The notes: generated by a model not told the origin, from the letters alone. DNA of 64,000 nucleotides from Granulosicoccus sp045110475 (GCA_045110475.1 JBGCGC010000032.1:1-64000); one strand, 5' to 3'; counted from the stretch's first letter, positions 35,537 through 45,344 are shown. Numbers and translations are program-made.

Positions 35537-36160
35537 GTGGGCCGATCAGGCAGTAAAAGTAGTCAGCGATGGCTCGACGAGCATGCTTCTGACCCCTACG
35601 TCAAGCAAGCTGCCGCTGACGGGTATCGTTCTCGTGCAGTGTACAAACTCATTGAGCTGGACGAAAAAGACCGTTTCATCCGTCCATCGTCAGTCATTCT
35701 GGAGCTGGGTGCCGCGCCCGGAGGCTGGACCCAGTACCTTTCGCGTCGCGCGGGTGCCGACTCAACGGTGGTTGCGTCAGATATCCTGCCCATGGACGCA
35801 TTACCAGACGTGCATTTTGTCTTGGGCGACTTTACCGAACAGAGTACGGCCGACGAAATTTCACTGGTAATGAAAAACTGTCAGGCCGATCTTGTTTTGT
35901 CGGATATGGCGCCCAACATAAGTGGAGTAGGTGTGTCCGATCAGGCCCGCGCGATGGCGCTTGTAGAGCTGGCGCTTGAGTCGGCAGTCGAGTTTTTGAA
36001 GGCCGACGGTGTATTTGTTGCCAAGATATTCCAGGGTGTTGGGTTTGATGAGTACATGCAACAGGTACGGAAGCGCTTTCGTAGCGTAAAGGTAAGGAAG
36101 CCGGCAGCCAGTAGGGCGCGCAGTCGGGAAGTCTATGTAGTGGCAAGGAACTTGATATGA
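35537..36160 (+). CDS. rlmE: 23S rRNA 2'-O-ribose methyltransferase RlmE
   Basis: This 207-residue enzyme methylates U2552 of 23S rRNA at the ribose, a late step in 50S assembly. The SAM-binding motif is LELGAAPGGWTQYL. The catalytic K-D-K-E residues are visible in SRAVYKL, LSDMAPN, FVAKIFQG and SREVY. The start is GTG at 35537, preceded by GAGGG. It sits between yhbY (divergent) and ftsH (same strand), the conserved gammaproteobacterial order. Confidence 0.95.
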   Translation: MGRSGSKSSQRWLDEHASDPYVKQAAADGYRSRAVYKLIELDEKDRFIRPSSVILELGAAPGGWTQYLSRRAGADSTVVASDILPMDALPDVHFVLGDFTEQSTADEISLVMKNCQADLVLSDMAPNISGVGVSDQARAMALVELALESAVEFLKADGVFVAKIFQGVGFDEYMQQVRKRFRSVKVRKPAASRARSREVYVVARNLI

Positions 36161-36228
36161 TCAGGGTCTGCATTGGGTATTGAACTAACTACAAGCGTGG
36201 TAGCTCCGCGTTTCGAGAGGTTAAGTCT

Positions 36229-38190
36229 TTGAGTGATTTATTGAAAAACGTGCTGCTTTGGGTTGTGATTGCCGTCATCCTCATGACGGTATTCAACAAT
36301 CTGGGCGGTCAGCGTACGGCGACGGATACCATTGCGTATTCTGACTTCCTCCAGAGTGTCAACACCGGGCAGGTCGACAAGGTCAGATTCAACGGGGTGG
36401 AAATTACGGGTATTCGCGACGGCAGCAAGCCGTTTACAACGTACAGTCCCGAAACAGACAACAGTGCGCTCATCGGCGAGCTCGAACGCGCAGGCGTTGA
36501 TTTTGAAAGCGCTCCGCCCGAAAACCCCAGTGTCCTGCTCAGTATTCTTTTTAGCTGGTTTCCGTTCATCATCCTTATAGGTTTGTGGATCTTCTTTATG
36601 CGGCAGATGCAGGGTGGTGGCGGTGGCCGTGGCGCCATGTCATTTGGCAAGAGCAAGGCACGGTTGCTTAATGAAGATCAGGTCAAGGTAACCTTCGCCG
36701 ATGTGGCAGGTGTCGAGGAGGCCAAATCCGAGGTGTCAGAGCTTGTCGAGTTCTTGCGGGATCCTGGCAAATTTCAGAAACTTGGTGGAAAGATTCCGCG
36801 CGGCGTCCTGATGGTAGGTTCTCCGGGTACCGGTAAAACGCTGCTTGCCAAAGCCATTGCGGGCGAAGCCAAGGTACCTTTCTTCACCATTTCGGGCTCG
36901 GACTTCGTGGAAATGTTTGTCGGTGTTGGTGCAAGCCGCGTCCGGGATATGTTTGAGCAAGCCAAGAAACACTCTCCGTGCATCATTTTCATTGATGAGA
37001 TTGATGCGGTGGGTCGGCATCGTGGTGCAGGTCTGGGTGGTGGTCACGACGAGCGCGAGCAGACATTGAATCAACTGCTGGTCGAAATGGACGGATTCGA
37101 GGGCAACGAGGGAGTCATTGTTATCGCAGCGACTAACCGGCCAGACGTTCTTGATCCTGCACTGCTACGTCCGGGGCGCTTCGACAGGCAAGTTGTTGTT
37201 CCGTTGCCGGATGTGCGTGGTCGTGAGCAGATACTGCGGGTTCACATGGCCAAGGTGCCGGTAGCTGATGATGTACGCCCTGAACTTATCGCTCGTGGCA
37301 CGCCCGGATTCTCCGGCGCTGATCTCGCTAATCTGGTTAACGAGGCCGCGTTATTTGCTGCCCGAGCTGATGAGCGGCAGGTTGACATGGGTCACTTTGA
37401 GCGCGCTAAAGACAAGATTATGATGGGCGCTGAACGCAAGTCCATGGTCATGAGCGACAAAGAAAAGGAGCTCACCGCTTACCACGAGGCTGGTCACGCC
37501 ATCGTTGGAAGACTGGTGGAAGAGCACGATCCTGTTTACAAGGTCAGTATCATCCCCAGAGGCAGGGCGCTTGGCATCACCATGTTCTTGCCTGAGGAAG
37601 ATCGCTACAGCCATAGTAAGCGCATGCTCGAATGCAAGATATCGACGCTCTATGGCGGGCGAATTGCGGAGGAGCTTATCTTCGGTGCTGAGTCGGTCAC
37701 CACAGGTGCATCAAGCGACATCGAACGAGCGACAGACATCGCCCGTAATATGGTCACTCGCTGGGGACTGTCTGAAGAACTTGGCCCGCTCGCCTACAGC
37801 GAAGAGGAAGGTGAAGTCTTTCTTGGCAAGTCATCGACCAAGCAGAACCCGATGTCGGGTGAGACGATCAAGAGCATCGACTCCGAGATTCGCAAAATCA
37901 TCGATGTCAACTACGAGAAGGCTGAAACAATTTTAAAGGACAATATGGACATCCTGCACGCCATGTCCGAAGCCTTGATCAAGTATGAAACTATTGATCT
38001 TGGTCAGATTGATCGCTTGATGGATCGCCGAGAGCCTGGAGAGCCTGCTGACTGGGGTGGTGACGATTCCGGGGGTGCGAGCAGTGGCAAGACAGACTTG
38101 AGCAAGGACAAGGATAAGGAGAAAGCCGAGGACGACAAGAAAGATGACGGCGAGCCTGATCCTGCTGATCCGTCTCCAAGTCTCCACTAG
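36229..38190 (+). CDS. ftsH: ATP-dependent zinc metalloprotease FtsH
   Basis: This is a 653-residue inner-membrane AAA+ protease that removes misfolded membrane proteins and controls LpxC and sigma-32 in relatives. Two N-terminal membrane helices (residues about 8-26 and 100-122) flank a periplasmic segment. The AAA domain has Walker A GSPGTGKT, Walker B IIFIDEIDAVG and the second region of homology RPDVLDPALLRPGRFDRQ. The zinc site is HEAGHA, with a distal Asp. The C-terminal tail is rich in Asp, Lys and Gly. The start codon is TTG with GAGAGG upstream. A terminator hairpin follows. Confidence 0.97.
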   Translation: MSDLLKNVLLWVVIAVILMTVFNNLGGQRTATDTIAYSDFLQSVNTGQVDKVRFNGVEITGIRDGSKPFTTYSPETDNSALIGELERAGVDFESAPPENPSVLLSILFSWFPFIILIGLWIFFMRQMQGGGGGRGAMSFGKSKARLLNEDQVKVTFADVAGVEEAKSEVSELVEFLRDPGKFQKLGGKIPRGVLMVGSPGTGKTLLAKAIAGEAKVPFFTISGSDFVEMFVGVGASRVRDMFEQAKKHSPCIIFIDEIDAVGRHRGAGLGGGHDEREQTLNQLLVEMDGFEGNEGVIVIAATNRPDVLDPALLRPGRFDRQVVVPLPDVRGREQILRVHMAKVPVADDVRPELIARGTPGFSGADLANLVNEAALFAARADERQVDMGHFERAKDKIMMGAERKSMVMSDKEKELTAYHEAGHAIVGRLVEEHDPVYKVSIIPRGRALGITMFLPEEDRYSHSKRMLECKISTLYGGRIAEELIFGAESVTTGASSDIERATDIARNMVTRWGLSEELGPLAYSEEEGEVFLGKSSTKQNPMSGETIKSIDSEIRKIIDVNYEKAETILKDNMDILHAMSEALIKYETIDLGQIDRLMDRREPGEPADWGGDDSGGASSGKTDLSKDKDKEKAEDDKKDDGEPDPADPSPSLH

Positions 38191-38272
38191 AGGGTCTGCT
38201 GCGCGGGCTCATGGGTTGTGCTGACACGTCAGCTAACGCTCTATTATTGATGCACAACCCTGTCACTAGCTT

Positions 38273-38302
38273 AAGAGCCGCGCAAGCGGCTCTTTGCATT
38301 TT
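38273..38302 (+). terminator. Rho-independent terminator after ftsH
   Basis: AAGAGCCGC (38273-38281) pairs with GCGGCTCTT (38286-38294) around GCAA, and a T-rich tail TGCATTTT follows. It ends the rlmE-ftsH unit before folP. Confidence 0.8.
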
Positions 38303-38362
38303 AATTTGGCCGGTTTTCTCTCGGCTCTTGACAACATTTTAAGTGGAATAGCAGGCTCCTAG

Positions 38363-39277
38363 GTGTCTGATCAAAACCGTATCGTGACAACGCTTCAATG
38401 CGGTGCCAGGACCTTGACTCTGGACCGGCCCAGAGTGATGGGAATTCTCAACGTAACCCCTGATTCGTTTTCTGATGGCGGCAAGTTTTTTCGCAAGGAT
38501 GAAGCCCTGACGCAGGTTGAGGCAATGATTGCTGCAGGTGCAGACATTATTGACGTCGGTGGAGAATCCACACGACCAGGTGCAGGTGCAGTTGAGGCGC
38601 AAGCAGAGATAGATCGCGTTTCGCCGATCATAGAAGCCATCGTTGATCGGTTTGATACCATCGTGTCAATCGACACAAGTAAGGCGTGCGTCATGCGGGC
38701 AGCGTTTGCCTCAGGTGCCAGTATTGTTAACGATGTGCGAGCCCTTACCGAGCCGGATGCCCTTGAGGCTGCCGCATCGTCCGGCTTGCCGGTTTGCCTG
38801 ATGCATATGCAAGGACAACCGCGTTCCATGCAGCACGCGCCTGCCTATGATGAGGTGGTGGCTGATGTGACCGCTTTTCTGATGCGGCGGCGTGAAGCGT
38901 GCATGGCAGCGGGTATTTGTGCCTCGCAGATTGTGCTTGATCCGGGCTTTGGATTTGGCAAGACGCTGGAGCACAATCTGTCGTTGGCAAAAAATCTGCA
39001 AACGCTCTGTCAAGCGGGAACAGTCATGATCGGACTGTCAAGAAAACGTATGCTCGCTGAGATTATTGGAGATGACTCTGTCAGCAGGACAACAGCTTCT
39101 GTTACTGCTGCACTCTTGTGTGTTCAGCGTGGGGCGTCTATTGTTCGGGTCCACGATGTGAAACCCACGGTGCAAGCACTAGCCGTGCTGGCAGCTTTTG
39201 ATGCCGAGCGGCGAAGCTTGACTGAAGGAATAAGTGTGCTTCAGGAATCGAGTGATATTGGAATAGGTGATGGCTAG
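38363..39277 (+). CDS. folP: Dihydropteroate synthase FolP
   Basis: FolP joins p-aminobenzoate to dihydropterin pyrophosphate in folate synthesis and is the sulfonamide target. The protein has 304 residues. Family motifs in order are MGILNVTPDSFSDGG, DVGGESTRPGA, SIDTSKACVM, NDVRAL, LDPGFGFGKT and GLSRKRML. The C-terminus ends in RVHDVKPTVQAL and a short extra tail. The start is GTG. It overlaps glmM by 8 bp, consistent with coupled translation. Confidence 0.96.
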   Translation: MSDQNRIVTTLQCGARTLTLDRPRVMGILNVTPDSFSDGGKFFRKDEALTQVEAMIAAGADIIDVGGESTRPGAGAVEAQAEIDRVSPIIEAIVDRFDTIVSIDTSKACVMRAAFASGASIVNDVRALTEPDALEAAASSGLPVCLMHMQGQPRSMQHAPAYDEVVADVTAFLMRRREACMAAGICASQIVLDPGFGFGKTLEHNLSLAKNLQTLCQAGTVMIGLSRKRMLAEIIGDDSVSRTTASVTAALLCVQRGASIVRVHDVKPTVQALAVLAAFDAERRSLTEGISVLQESSDIGIGDG

Positions 39278-40607
39278 AGAATTTTTTGGAACAGATGGCA
39301 TTCGTGGCCGCGTAGGTCAGTACCCGATGACGGCTGAGGTTGTCATGAAGCTGGGGTGGGCAGCCGGAAAGGTGCTGGCATCCAAGGGGAACAGGGAAGT
39401 CCTGATTGGCAAGGACACACGCATATCGGGCTATCTGTTCGAATCAGCGCTGGAAGCTGGTCTGGCTTCAGCGGGAATCAACAGTCGTATGCTGGGACCT
39501 ATGCCGACACCCGCTGTGGCTTACCTGACAAGTACCTTTCGGGCGGCTGCCGGAATCGTCATTAGTGCCTCACACAATCCTTATCACGATAACGGCCTGA
39601 AATTTTTCAATACGGATGGCACGAAATTGCCTGATGATGTAGAGCTGGAAATCGAGGCCATGATGAAGCAGGACATGACCACCGTCGATTCTGCCGATCT
39701 CGGACGCGCCCGACGTGTTGATGATGCCGCGGGGCGCTATATCGAATTTTGCAAAAGTACCTTCCCGTCATCGCTGAGGCTGGACGGAATGAAAATTGTG
39801 GTGGATGCAGCCAATGGCGCGGGGTACCACATTGCCAGGGAGGTATTCGATGAACTTGGTGCCGATGTGGTGTCGGTGGGTGCCGATCCCAATGGCCTGA
39901 ACATCAACAAGGAATGTGGGGCGACCGCTCCTGATAACCTTCGCGCCCATGTGTTGCTGGAGAGGGCAGATGTCGGAATTGCTCTGGATGGTGACGGCGA
40001 TAGACTGATCATGGTTGATCATCGAGGCGAGATTGTTGACGGTGACGAAATCATCTACGTGCTAGCCAAGGCGCGACATGCTGGCGGCACGCTAACTGGT
40101 GGTGTCGTTGGTACGCTGATGACCAATCTTGCGCTGGAGCATGCCTTCAACGATCTGGACATTCCTTTCGAGCGTGCCGGCGTTGGCGATCGGTATGTCA
40201 TGGAGCTATTAAAGGCCCGAGGCTGGCAACTCGGCGGCGAGAACTCCGGTCACGTTATCTGCCTTGATCGGGTGACAACCGGAGACGCTATTGTTGCTGC
40301 GCTTGCCGTGCTGGCCGTCATGCGCGAAACAGGTGAGTCGCTGTCCCGGCTGCGAGCTGGCATGCAGCTCTATCCGCAGGTGCTGTTGAACGTACCTGTC
40401 AAAACGCGGGTCAACCTGGACGATAATTCGCAGATCCAGCAGGCGCTGAAACAGGCAGAGGATGATCTGGGGTCCAGTGGCAGAGTGCTCCTGCGCCCAT
40501 CAGGGACAGAACCACTGGTGCGGGTTATGGTCGAAGGAAAGGTCGCCAATGATGTACAAAGAATCTGTGAGCGTGTTGCCAACGTTGTCGGTGACGCGCT
40601 GGAATAA
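39270..40607 (+). CDS. glmM: Phosphoglucosamine mutase GlmM
   Basis: GlmM converts glucosamine-6-phosphate to glucosamine-1-phosphate for peptidoglycan and LPS precursors. The protein has 445 residues starting MAREFFGTDGIRGRVG. The phosphoserine loop is VISASHNPYHDNG. The metal-binding DGDGDR and the sugar-binding GGENSGH are intact, and the phosphate-binding RPSGTEPLVRVM is near the end. It overlaps folP; an in-frame GTG three bases upstream of the ATG is possible. Confidence 0.97.
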   Translation: MAREFFGTDGIRGRVGQYPMTAEVVMKLGWAAGKVLASKGNREVLIGKDTRISGYLFESALEAGLASAGINSRMLGPMPTPAVAYLTSTFRAAAGIVISASHNPYHDNGLKFFNTDGTKLPDDVELEIEAMMKQDMTTVDSADLGRARRVDDAAGRYIEFCKSTFPSSLRLDGMKIVVDAANGAGYHIAREVFDELGADVVSVGADPNGLNINKECGATAPDNLRAHVLLERADVGIALDGDGDRLIMVDHRGEIVDGDEIIYVLAKARHAGGTLTGGVVGTLMTNLALEHAFNDLDIPFERAGVGDRYVMELLKARGWQLGGENSGHVICLDRVTTGDAIVAALAVLAVMRETGESLSRLRAGMQLYPQVLLNVPVKTRVNLDDNSQIQQALKQAEDDLGSSGRVLLRPSGTEPLVRVMVEGKVANDVQRICERVANVVGDALE

Positions 40608-40744
40608 ACGCTGCTCTGGCGTCCGCCGTGTGCGTTGGTACGCGCCTGATTGCGGCAATATCACGTTCAGGCATAACCGGTGCTGGACTTACACAACCGA
40701 GCTAGGTATCCTTCCGCGGTTTTCATCAATGATAAAGGCTGATT

Positions 40745-41500
40745 TTGGACAATCGACGTCCGCTCATCGCAGGTAACTGGAAGCTCAATGGCACGCGTTC
40801 TGGCGTGATCGAGCTTGCATCGGGTATTTGTTCCGGCCTTGTTCCCGACAATGTCGACGTATTACTGTGCCCGACGGCCGTACATCTTGCTGATGTGCTT
40901 GGCGTTGTGGGTAATTCGGCGGTTCATCTGGGGGCGCAGAACTGCGCGTTACACAGCTCGGGTGCGTACACGGGTGAAGTCTCTGCTCCGATGCTGGCCG
41001 AATTTGGCTGTGAGTACGTCATTGTGGGCCACTCGGAGAGACGTGCCATTTTTAGTGAAGACAGCGCTCAGGTCGCCGGCAAGTGTGTCGCTGTTCAGCA
41101 GGCTGGGTTGATACCCATCCTCTGCGTCGGTGAAACCCTCGACGAGCGAGAGGCCGATCAGGTAGAAAGCGTTATCACTGATCAGCTTGATGCGTTACTT
41201 TCCCTGGCGGGGGTTGGTGGGTTCGCACAGTTGGTTGTCGCCTACGAGCCTGTCTGGGCGATTGGTACAGGCATGACGGCCAGTCCTGAGCAGGCGCAGG
41301 CCGTCCACGCCCTTATCCGCGCCAGAATCAAACAAGAAGATGCGGAAGTAGCGAGCTCTTTGCGAATTTTGTATGGCGGCAGTGTCAAGCCTGATAACGC
41401 AGCCACCCTGTTTTCGCAGCAGGATATCGATGGTGGATTGATCGGTGGAGCGGCACTGGATGCCGATTCTTTTCTGGCTATCTGCTCAGCCGCTGGCTGA
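40745..41500 (+). CDS. tpiA: Triosephosphate isomerase TpiA
   Basis: This 251-residue glycolytic enzyme interconverts dihydroxyacetone phosphate and glyceraldehyde-3-phosphate. It therefore also handles the product of the glycerol route (GlpD). Catalytic residues are seen in GNWKLNG (Lys), VGHSERR (His) and AYEPVWAIGTG (Glu). The phosphate-binding loop reads YGGSVKPDNA. The start is TTG at 40745 with AAGG upstream; no in-frame ATG fits. It lies 137 bp after glmM and 78 bp before secG, a common gammaproteobacterial arrangement. Confidence 0.96.
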   Translation: MDNRRPLIAGNWKLNGTRSGVIELASGICSGLVPDNVDVLLCPTAVHLADVLGVVGNSAVHLGAQNCALHSSGAYTGEVSAPMLAEFGCEYVIVGHSERRAIFSEDSAQVAGKCVAVQQAGLIPILCVGETLDEREADQVESVITDQLDALLSLAGVGGFAQLVVAYEPVWAIGTGMTASPEQAQAVHALIRARIKQEDAEVASSLRILYGGSVKPDNAATLFSQQDIDGGLIGGAALDADSFLAICSAAG

Positions 41501-41578
41501 CTCGGTATTTCACTGTCCTGATTTTATTCATCCGATTTTTATTTACGTTATTCCCGAACCGAACTTCAAGAGATCAAG

Positions 41579-41971
41579 ATGCAATCCATTGCGTTAGTTA
41601 TTCACGTCATTCTGGCAGTTGCCGTTATCGCTCTCGTGCTCATGCAGCATGGTAAGGGCGCAGATGCCGGAGCGGCATTTGGCAGCGGGGCATCTGCGAC
41701 TGTATTTGGTGCGCGTGGATCTGCATCGTTTCTAACGCGTGCCACCACACTTTTGGCAACGGCGTTTTTCATCACGAGTCTGTTCCTGTTCTATCTTGCT
41801 GCGCATCGTGATTCGTCGGTACGCTCGGTAACCGATATCCCTGGCGTTATCGAAGAAGTTATTGAACCTGAAGCGGCTCCGTCAGACCTTCCTGGTGGTG
41901 TAGAGTCAGACAGCGGAAGTTCTGGTGACGCGGGTTCAACTGATGCTGATATGCCTGTGCCAGCTCAGTAA
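41579..41971 (+). CDS. secG: Preprotein translocase subunit SecG
   Basis: This is a 130-residue inner-membrane subunit that supports SecYEG protein export. The first helix IALVIHVILAVAVIALVLMQ, the cytoplasmic loop HGKGADAGAAFGSGASATVF-like segment and the second helix (near residues 57-75) are typical. A Ser/Asp/Glu-rich C-terminal tail of about 45 residues is usual for this group. A tRNA-Leu gene follows 87 bp downstream. Confidence 0.94.
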   Translation: MQSIALVIHVILAVAVIALVLMQHGKGADAGAAFGSGASATVFGARGSASFLTRATTLLATAFFITSLFLFYLAAHRDSSVRSVTDIPGVIEEVIEPEAAPSDLPGGVESDSGSSGDAGSTDADMPVPAQ

Positions 41972-42058
41972 TTCGGCCCGGTTACGCACCTCGAAATACC
42001 CTTTTACAAATGCTTTTGAGCTATAGTATCGGGCTGTCCGGTTTGGGACATCCCTTAT

Positions 42059-42143
42059 GCCGTCATGGTGGAATTGGTAGACACGCTATCTTGAGGGGGT
42101 AGTGGCGCAAGCTGTCCCGGTTCGAGTCCGGGTGACGGCACCA
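42059..42143 (+). tRNA. tRNA-Leu (anticodon GAG)
   Basis: This is an 85-nt class II tRNA with the CCA end encoded. The acceptor stem GCCGTCA pairs with TGACGGC. The anticodon stem CTATC/GGTAG holds the loop TTGAGGG with GAG at the anticodon. A long variable arm and the T-loop GTTCGAGTC are present. A TATAGT -10-like box lies upstream (42022-42027). The location after secG is conserved in gammaproteobacteria. Confidence 0.96.
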
Positions 42144-42516
42144 TTAAGGGTTTTTTCGAGCGTTGGTTTGTAGCAGATCTTTGGTAATTCCTGGCTTGTA
42201 CAAGTGTGGTACCGGGTTATCCCAGTATGGGTCGTAAGGCTAAGGGTCTTTGGTAGATTGTTCCAATTGGTCACAACGTCAGATTAGTCGGATAAATGGT
42301 TACGTCCGTACATGGGGCGCAACTCTGGCAAAATTTCTGCAATAATTGCAGCTGTTGCAGAAACACGCTCTTGCGATGAACCTGTTACAAGGAATTTCTG
42401 TCAGTTAACTGTCAAGAGTTTATTCGTCAAGTCGCTACCAGTGTCGCGTAAAGTAGTGCAACGACGCACCAGCATTGTCCTAACGCCTGAACACTGCCAA
42501 GACAACGGAGCCTGAT
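42144..42516. other. Leader/control region of the nuo operon
   Basis: There is no gene. A short palindrome CTGCAA-TAA-TTGCAG lies near 42339-42353, and a partial third copy of TTGCAG follows. CAGTTAACTG occurs near 42411. The nuo promoter should be here, but I cannot place it with confidence. Confidence 0.45.
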
Positions 42517-42873
42517 TTGCTAGCTAACTATTTCCCGGTTCTTCTTTTCATCCTCATCGGGTTGGGTCTCGGCGTTGCCTTGCTAAGTGCGGGCCGACTG
42601 GTGGGTCCATCCAATCCGGGCAAGGAAAAAAACTCGCCGTACGAATGTGGTTTCGAAGCCTTCGAAGATGCGCGAATGAAATTCGACGTTCGCTACTATC
42701 TTGTGGCCATACTGTTCATTATCTTTGATCTGGAAATAGCATTCCTGATTCCCTGGGCAGTGTCTCTGGACTATATATCCGGCGGTGCCTTTGCCGCCAT
42801 GGGCATTTTCCTGTTTATTCTGGTCATCGGTTTTATTTACGAGTGGAAGAAGGGCGCACTCGAGTGGGAGTAG
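42517..42873 (+). CDS. nuoA: NADH-quinone oxidoreductase subunit A
   Basis: This 118-residue membrane subunit lies at the junction of the two arms of complex I. Three membrane helices flank the conserved loop SPYECGFEAFEDARMKFDVR, which carries the Cys of the active/deactive switch region. The start is TTG with ACGGAG upstream. It is the first gene of a complete nuoA-N operon. Confidence 0.96.
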   Translation: MLANYFPVLLFILIGLGLGVALLSAGRLVGPSNPGKEKNSPYECGFEAFEDARMKFDVRYYLVAILFIIFDLEIAFLIPWAVSLDYISGGAFAAMGIFLFILVIGFIYEWKKGALEWE

Positions 42874-42882
42874 ATTACTGAC

Positions 42883-43359
42883 ATGGGTATCGAGGGCGTA
42901 CTGGAAGAAGGGTTCGTTACCACTTCCGCCGACAAGCTGATCAACTGGGCGCGAACCGGTTCGATGTGGCCAATGACCTTTGGCCTCGCGTGCTGCGCGG
43001 TGGAGATGATGCATGCCGGTGCGGCAAGATATGATCTGGACCGTTTCGGCATTATCTTCCGACCTAGCCCGAGACAATCAGACGTCATGATTGTTGCTGG
43101 CACGCTTGTCAACAAGATGGCACCTGCCCTTAGAAAGGTCTACGACCAGATGCCAGATCCAAAGTGGGTGATATCCATGGGTAGCTGCGCCAATGGCGGT
43201 GGTTATTACCATTACTCCTACGCAGTGGTGCGAGGCTGCGACAGGATTGTCCCCGTTGACGTTTACGTACCCGGATGTCCACCAACCGCAGAGGCCTTGC
43301 TGTACGGAATTCTGCAGTTGCAGAGTAAGATCCGCACCACCAACACCATAGCGCGCTGA
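42883..43359 (+). CDS. nuoB: NADH-quinone oxidoreductase subunit B
   Basis: This 158-residue subunit binds cluster N2, the last [4Fe-4S] before quinone. The tandem cysteines are in FGLACCAVEMM; the others are in MGSCANGGG and YVPGCPPTAEAL. The length is normal. It follows nuoA after 9 bp and is upstream of nuoC by 5 bp. Confidence 0.97.
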   Translation: MGIEGVLEEGFVTTSADKLINWARTGSMWPMTFGLACCAVEMMHAGAARYDLDRFGIIFRPSPRQSDVMIVAGTLVNKMAPALRKVYDQMPDPKWVISMGSCANGGGYYHYSYAVVRGCDRIVPVDVYVPGCPPTAEALLYGILQLQSKIRTTNTIAR

Positions 43360-43364
43360 TCATC

Positions 43365-44087
43365 ATGTCGTCACGTCTGGATTCAATGCTGGAGACGCTT
43401 AACGCAGCGTTCCCCGATAACAAAGGCATTCATGGCTCGTTGGGTCTGGTTGTCATGGATGTAGCGCCTGCTGACCTCCTGGAGGTTGCCCGGCGCCTTC
43501 ACGATGATCCTGCGATGTCGTTTCGGCAGATGAGTGATCTGTGCGGTGTTGACTACGCCACCTATGGCAAGGACGAATGGAATACTGACACCGAGAACAT
43601 GGCCTCTTTCAGCCGCGCTGTGAGTTCAGCATCCACCGGAAGTCTGAGCTTTGGCAACAGCATGGATCTGCCGTCCTCTGACAGACCCCGGTTCGTTGTT
43701 GTCTATCATTTGCTGTCTCTGGACTTCAATATCCGGCTTCGACTGCGTTGCGCAGCCGAGGACGACTCCATGCCGGTAGTGCCCTCTATCTGCCCTATCT
43801 ACGCGGGTGCCAACTGGTACGAGCGAGAAGCGTTTGATCTTTTCGGTATCCTGTTCGACGGTCATCCGGACCTGCGAAGAATCCTCACCGATTACGGTTT
43901 CAATGGTCACCCGTTCAGAAAGGATTTCCCCTTGATTGGTAACGTCGAGATGCGCTACGACTCTGTCAAGGAGCGAGTGGTCTACGAACCTGTCAGCATC
44001 GAGCCTCGTGTACTTGTGCCGCGGGTCATCCGTGAGGATGCACGTTACGTTGCTGGCGAGCCTTCCGTCCCGAAAGACAAAAACTAG
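43365..44087 (+). CDS. nuoC: NADH-quinone oxidoreductase subunit C
   Basis: This 240-residue 30-kDa-type subunit shows the conserved C-terminal YEREAFDLFGILFDGHPDLR, ILTDYGFNGHPFRKDFPL. It is separate from nuoD, unlike the fused nuoCD of E. coli. Between CGVDYATYG and RFVVVYHLLS lies an extra hydrophilic Ser/Asp-rich stretch of roughly 40 residues, so it is somewhat longer than usual. It contributes to the peripheral arm near quinone. Confidence 0.95.
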   Translation: MSSRLDSMLETLNAAFPDNKGIHGSLGLVVMDVAPADLLEVARRLHDDPAMSFRQMSDLCGVDYATYGKDEWNTDTENMASFSRAVSSASTGSLSFGNSMDLPSSDRPRFVVVYHLLSLDFNIRLRLRCAAEDDSMPVVPSICPIYAGANWYEREAFDLFGILFDGHPDLRRILTDYGFNGHPFRKDFPLIGNVEMRYDSVKERVVYEPVSIEPRVLVPRVIREDARYVAGEPSVPKDKN

Positions 44088-44090
44088 ACA

Positions 44091-45344
44091 ATGCCTGAGA
44101 TAAGGAACTACACGCTTAACTTTGGTCCTCAACACCCGGCGGCACATGGGGTGTTGCGACTGGTACTGGAAATGGATGGTGAGGTCGTGGAACGCGCCGA
44201 CCCACACATCGGCCTGCTGCACAGGGGCACCGAAAAACTGGCAGAGTCCAAGCCCTACAATCAATCGATTGGCTATATGGATCGCCTTGATTACGTGTCC
44301 ATGATGTGTAACGAGCATGGCTATGTCATGGCCATCGAAAAACTTCTGGGTGTCGAAGTACCTCAGCGGGCGCAATACATCCGCGTTATGTTCGATGAGA
44401 TAACCCGTATCCTCAATCACCTGATGTGGCTGGGTACTCATGGTCTGGATATCGGTGCGATGGCGATGTTCCTGTACTGTTTCAGAGAGCGGGAAGACTT
44501 GATGGATTGCTACGAAGCTGTTTCCGGGGCTCGCATGCACGCCACTTATTATCGCCCTGGTGGCGTCGCGCGGGATCTGCCTGACCGCATGCCGCAATAC
44601 GAGGCATCACGTTTCACCAGTAAGTCAACGGCATCGAAACTGAACGAGTCGCGACAGGGATCGCTGCTCGACTTCATCGAGGATTTCACACGACGTTTTC
44701 CAAAGTGTGTCGATGAGTACGAGACGCTGCTTACCGACAACCGTATCTGGAAACAGCGTACTGTGGGTATTGGGGTTGTCAGCGCAGAGCGGGCTCTGCA
44801 ATTGGGTTTTACCGGGCCGATGCTACGTGGATCAGGCGTCGAGTGGGACCTACGCAAAAAGCAACCATACGCCGCTTACGACCAGCTTGAATTTGATATA
44901 CCCGTGGGCAAGAACGGCGATTGCTACGATCGCTACGTCGTGCGCGTTGAGGAGATGCGTCAGTCGTGCCGCCTCATCAAGCAGTGTGTCGACTGGTTGC
45001 GTGACAATCCCGGACCGGTCCTTACTGAGGACCACAAGATTGCGCCGCCGCGACGTGGCGAAATGAAAGGCGATATGGAATCGCTCATCCATCATTTCAA
45101 ACTGTTCACGGAAGGTTTCTGTTTACCTGAAGGCGAGTCTTACGCTGCGGTTGAACACCCCAAGGGTGAGTTCGGTTGCTTTCTGGTTTCAGATGGTGCC
45201 AACAAACCGTATCGCCTGAAAGTTCGGGCCGCCGGATTTGCTCATCTTGCTGCCCTCGATGAAATGGCGCGCGGTCACATGCTTTCCGATGTGGTTGCAC
45301 TCATCGGCACCCAGGACATCGTATTCGGAGAGATCGATCGTTAG
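44091..45344 (+). CDS. nuoD: NADH-quinone oxidoreductase subunit D
   Basis: This is a 417-residue 49-kDa-type subunit that forms the quinone cavity with NuoB. GPQHPAAHGVLRLVLEMDGE, the HIGLLHRGTEKL quinone-site His segment and the C-terminal DVVALIGTQDIVFGEIDR are all present. It starts 3 bp after nuoC. A 75-bp gap precedes nuoE. Confidence 0.97.
   Translation: MPEIRNYTLNFGPQHPAAHGVLRLVLEMDGEVVERADPHIGLLHRGTEKLAESKPYNQSIGYMDRLDYVSMMCNEHGYVMAIEKLLGVEVPQRAQYIRVMFDEITRILNHLMWLGTHGLDIGAMAMFLYCFREREDLMDCYEAVSGARMHATYYRPGGVARDLPDRMPQYEASRFTSKSTASKLNESRQGSLLDFIEDFTRRFPKCVDEYETLLTDNRIWKQRTVGIGVVSAERALQLGFTGPMLRGSGVEWDLRKKQPYAAYDQLEFDIPVGKNGDCYDRYVVRVEEMRQSCRLIKQCVDWLRDNPGPVLTEDHKIAPPRRGEMKGDMESLIHHFKLFTEGFCLPEGESYAAVEHPKGEFGCFLVSDGANKPYRLKVRAAGFAHLAALDEMARGHMLSDVVALIGTQDIVFGEIDR

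Noticed and set aside
38351..38361. GCAGGCTCCTA, identical to the right end of the palindromic repeat, before folP
   Set aside because: Eleven bases alone, with no inner hairpin or second arm, could be chance; noted as a possible relic only.
42312..42515. Small open frame before nuoA
   Set aside because: It has no ribosome-binding site or family likeness and sits in the operon control region.
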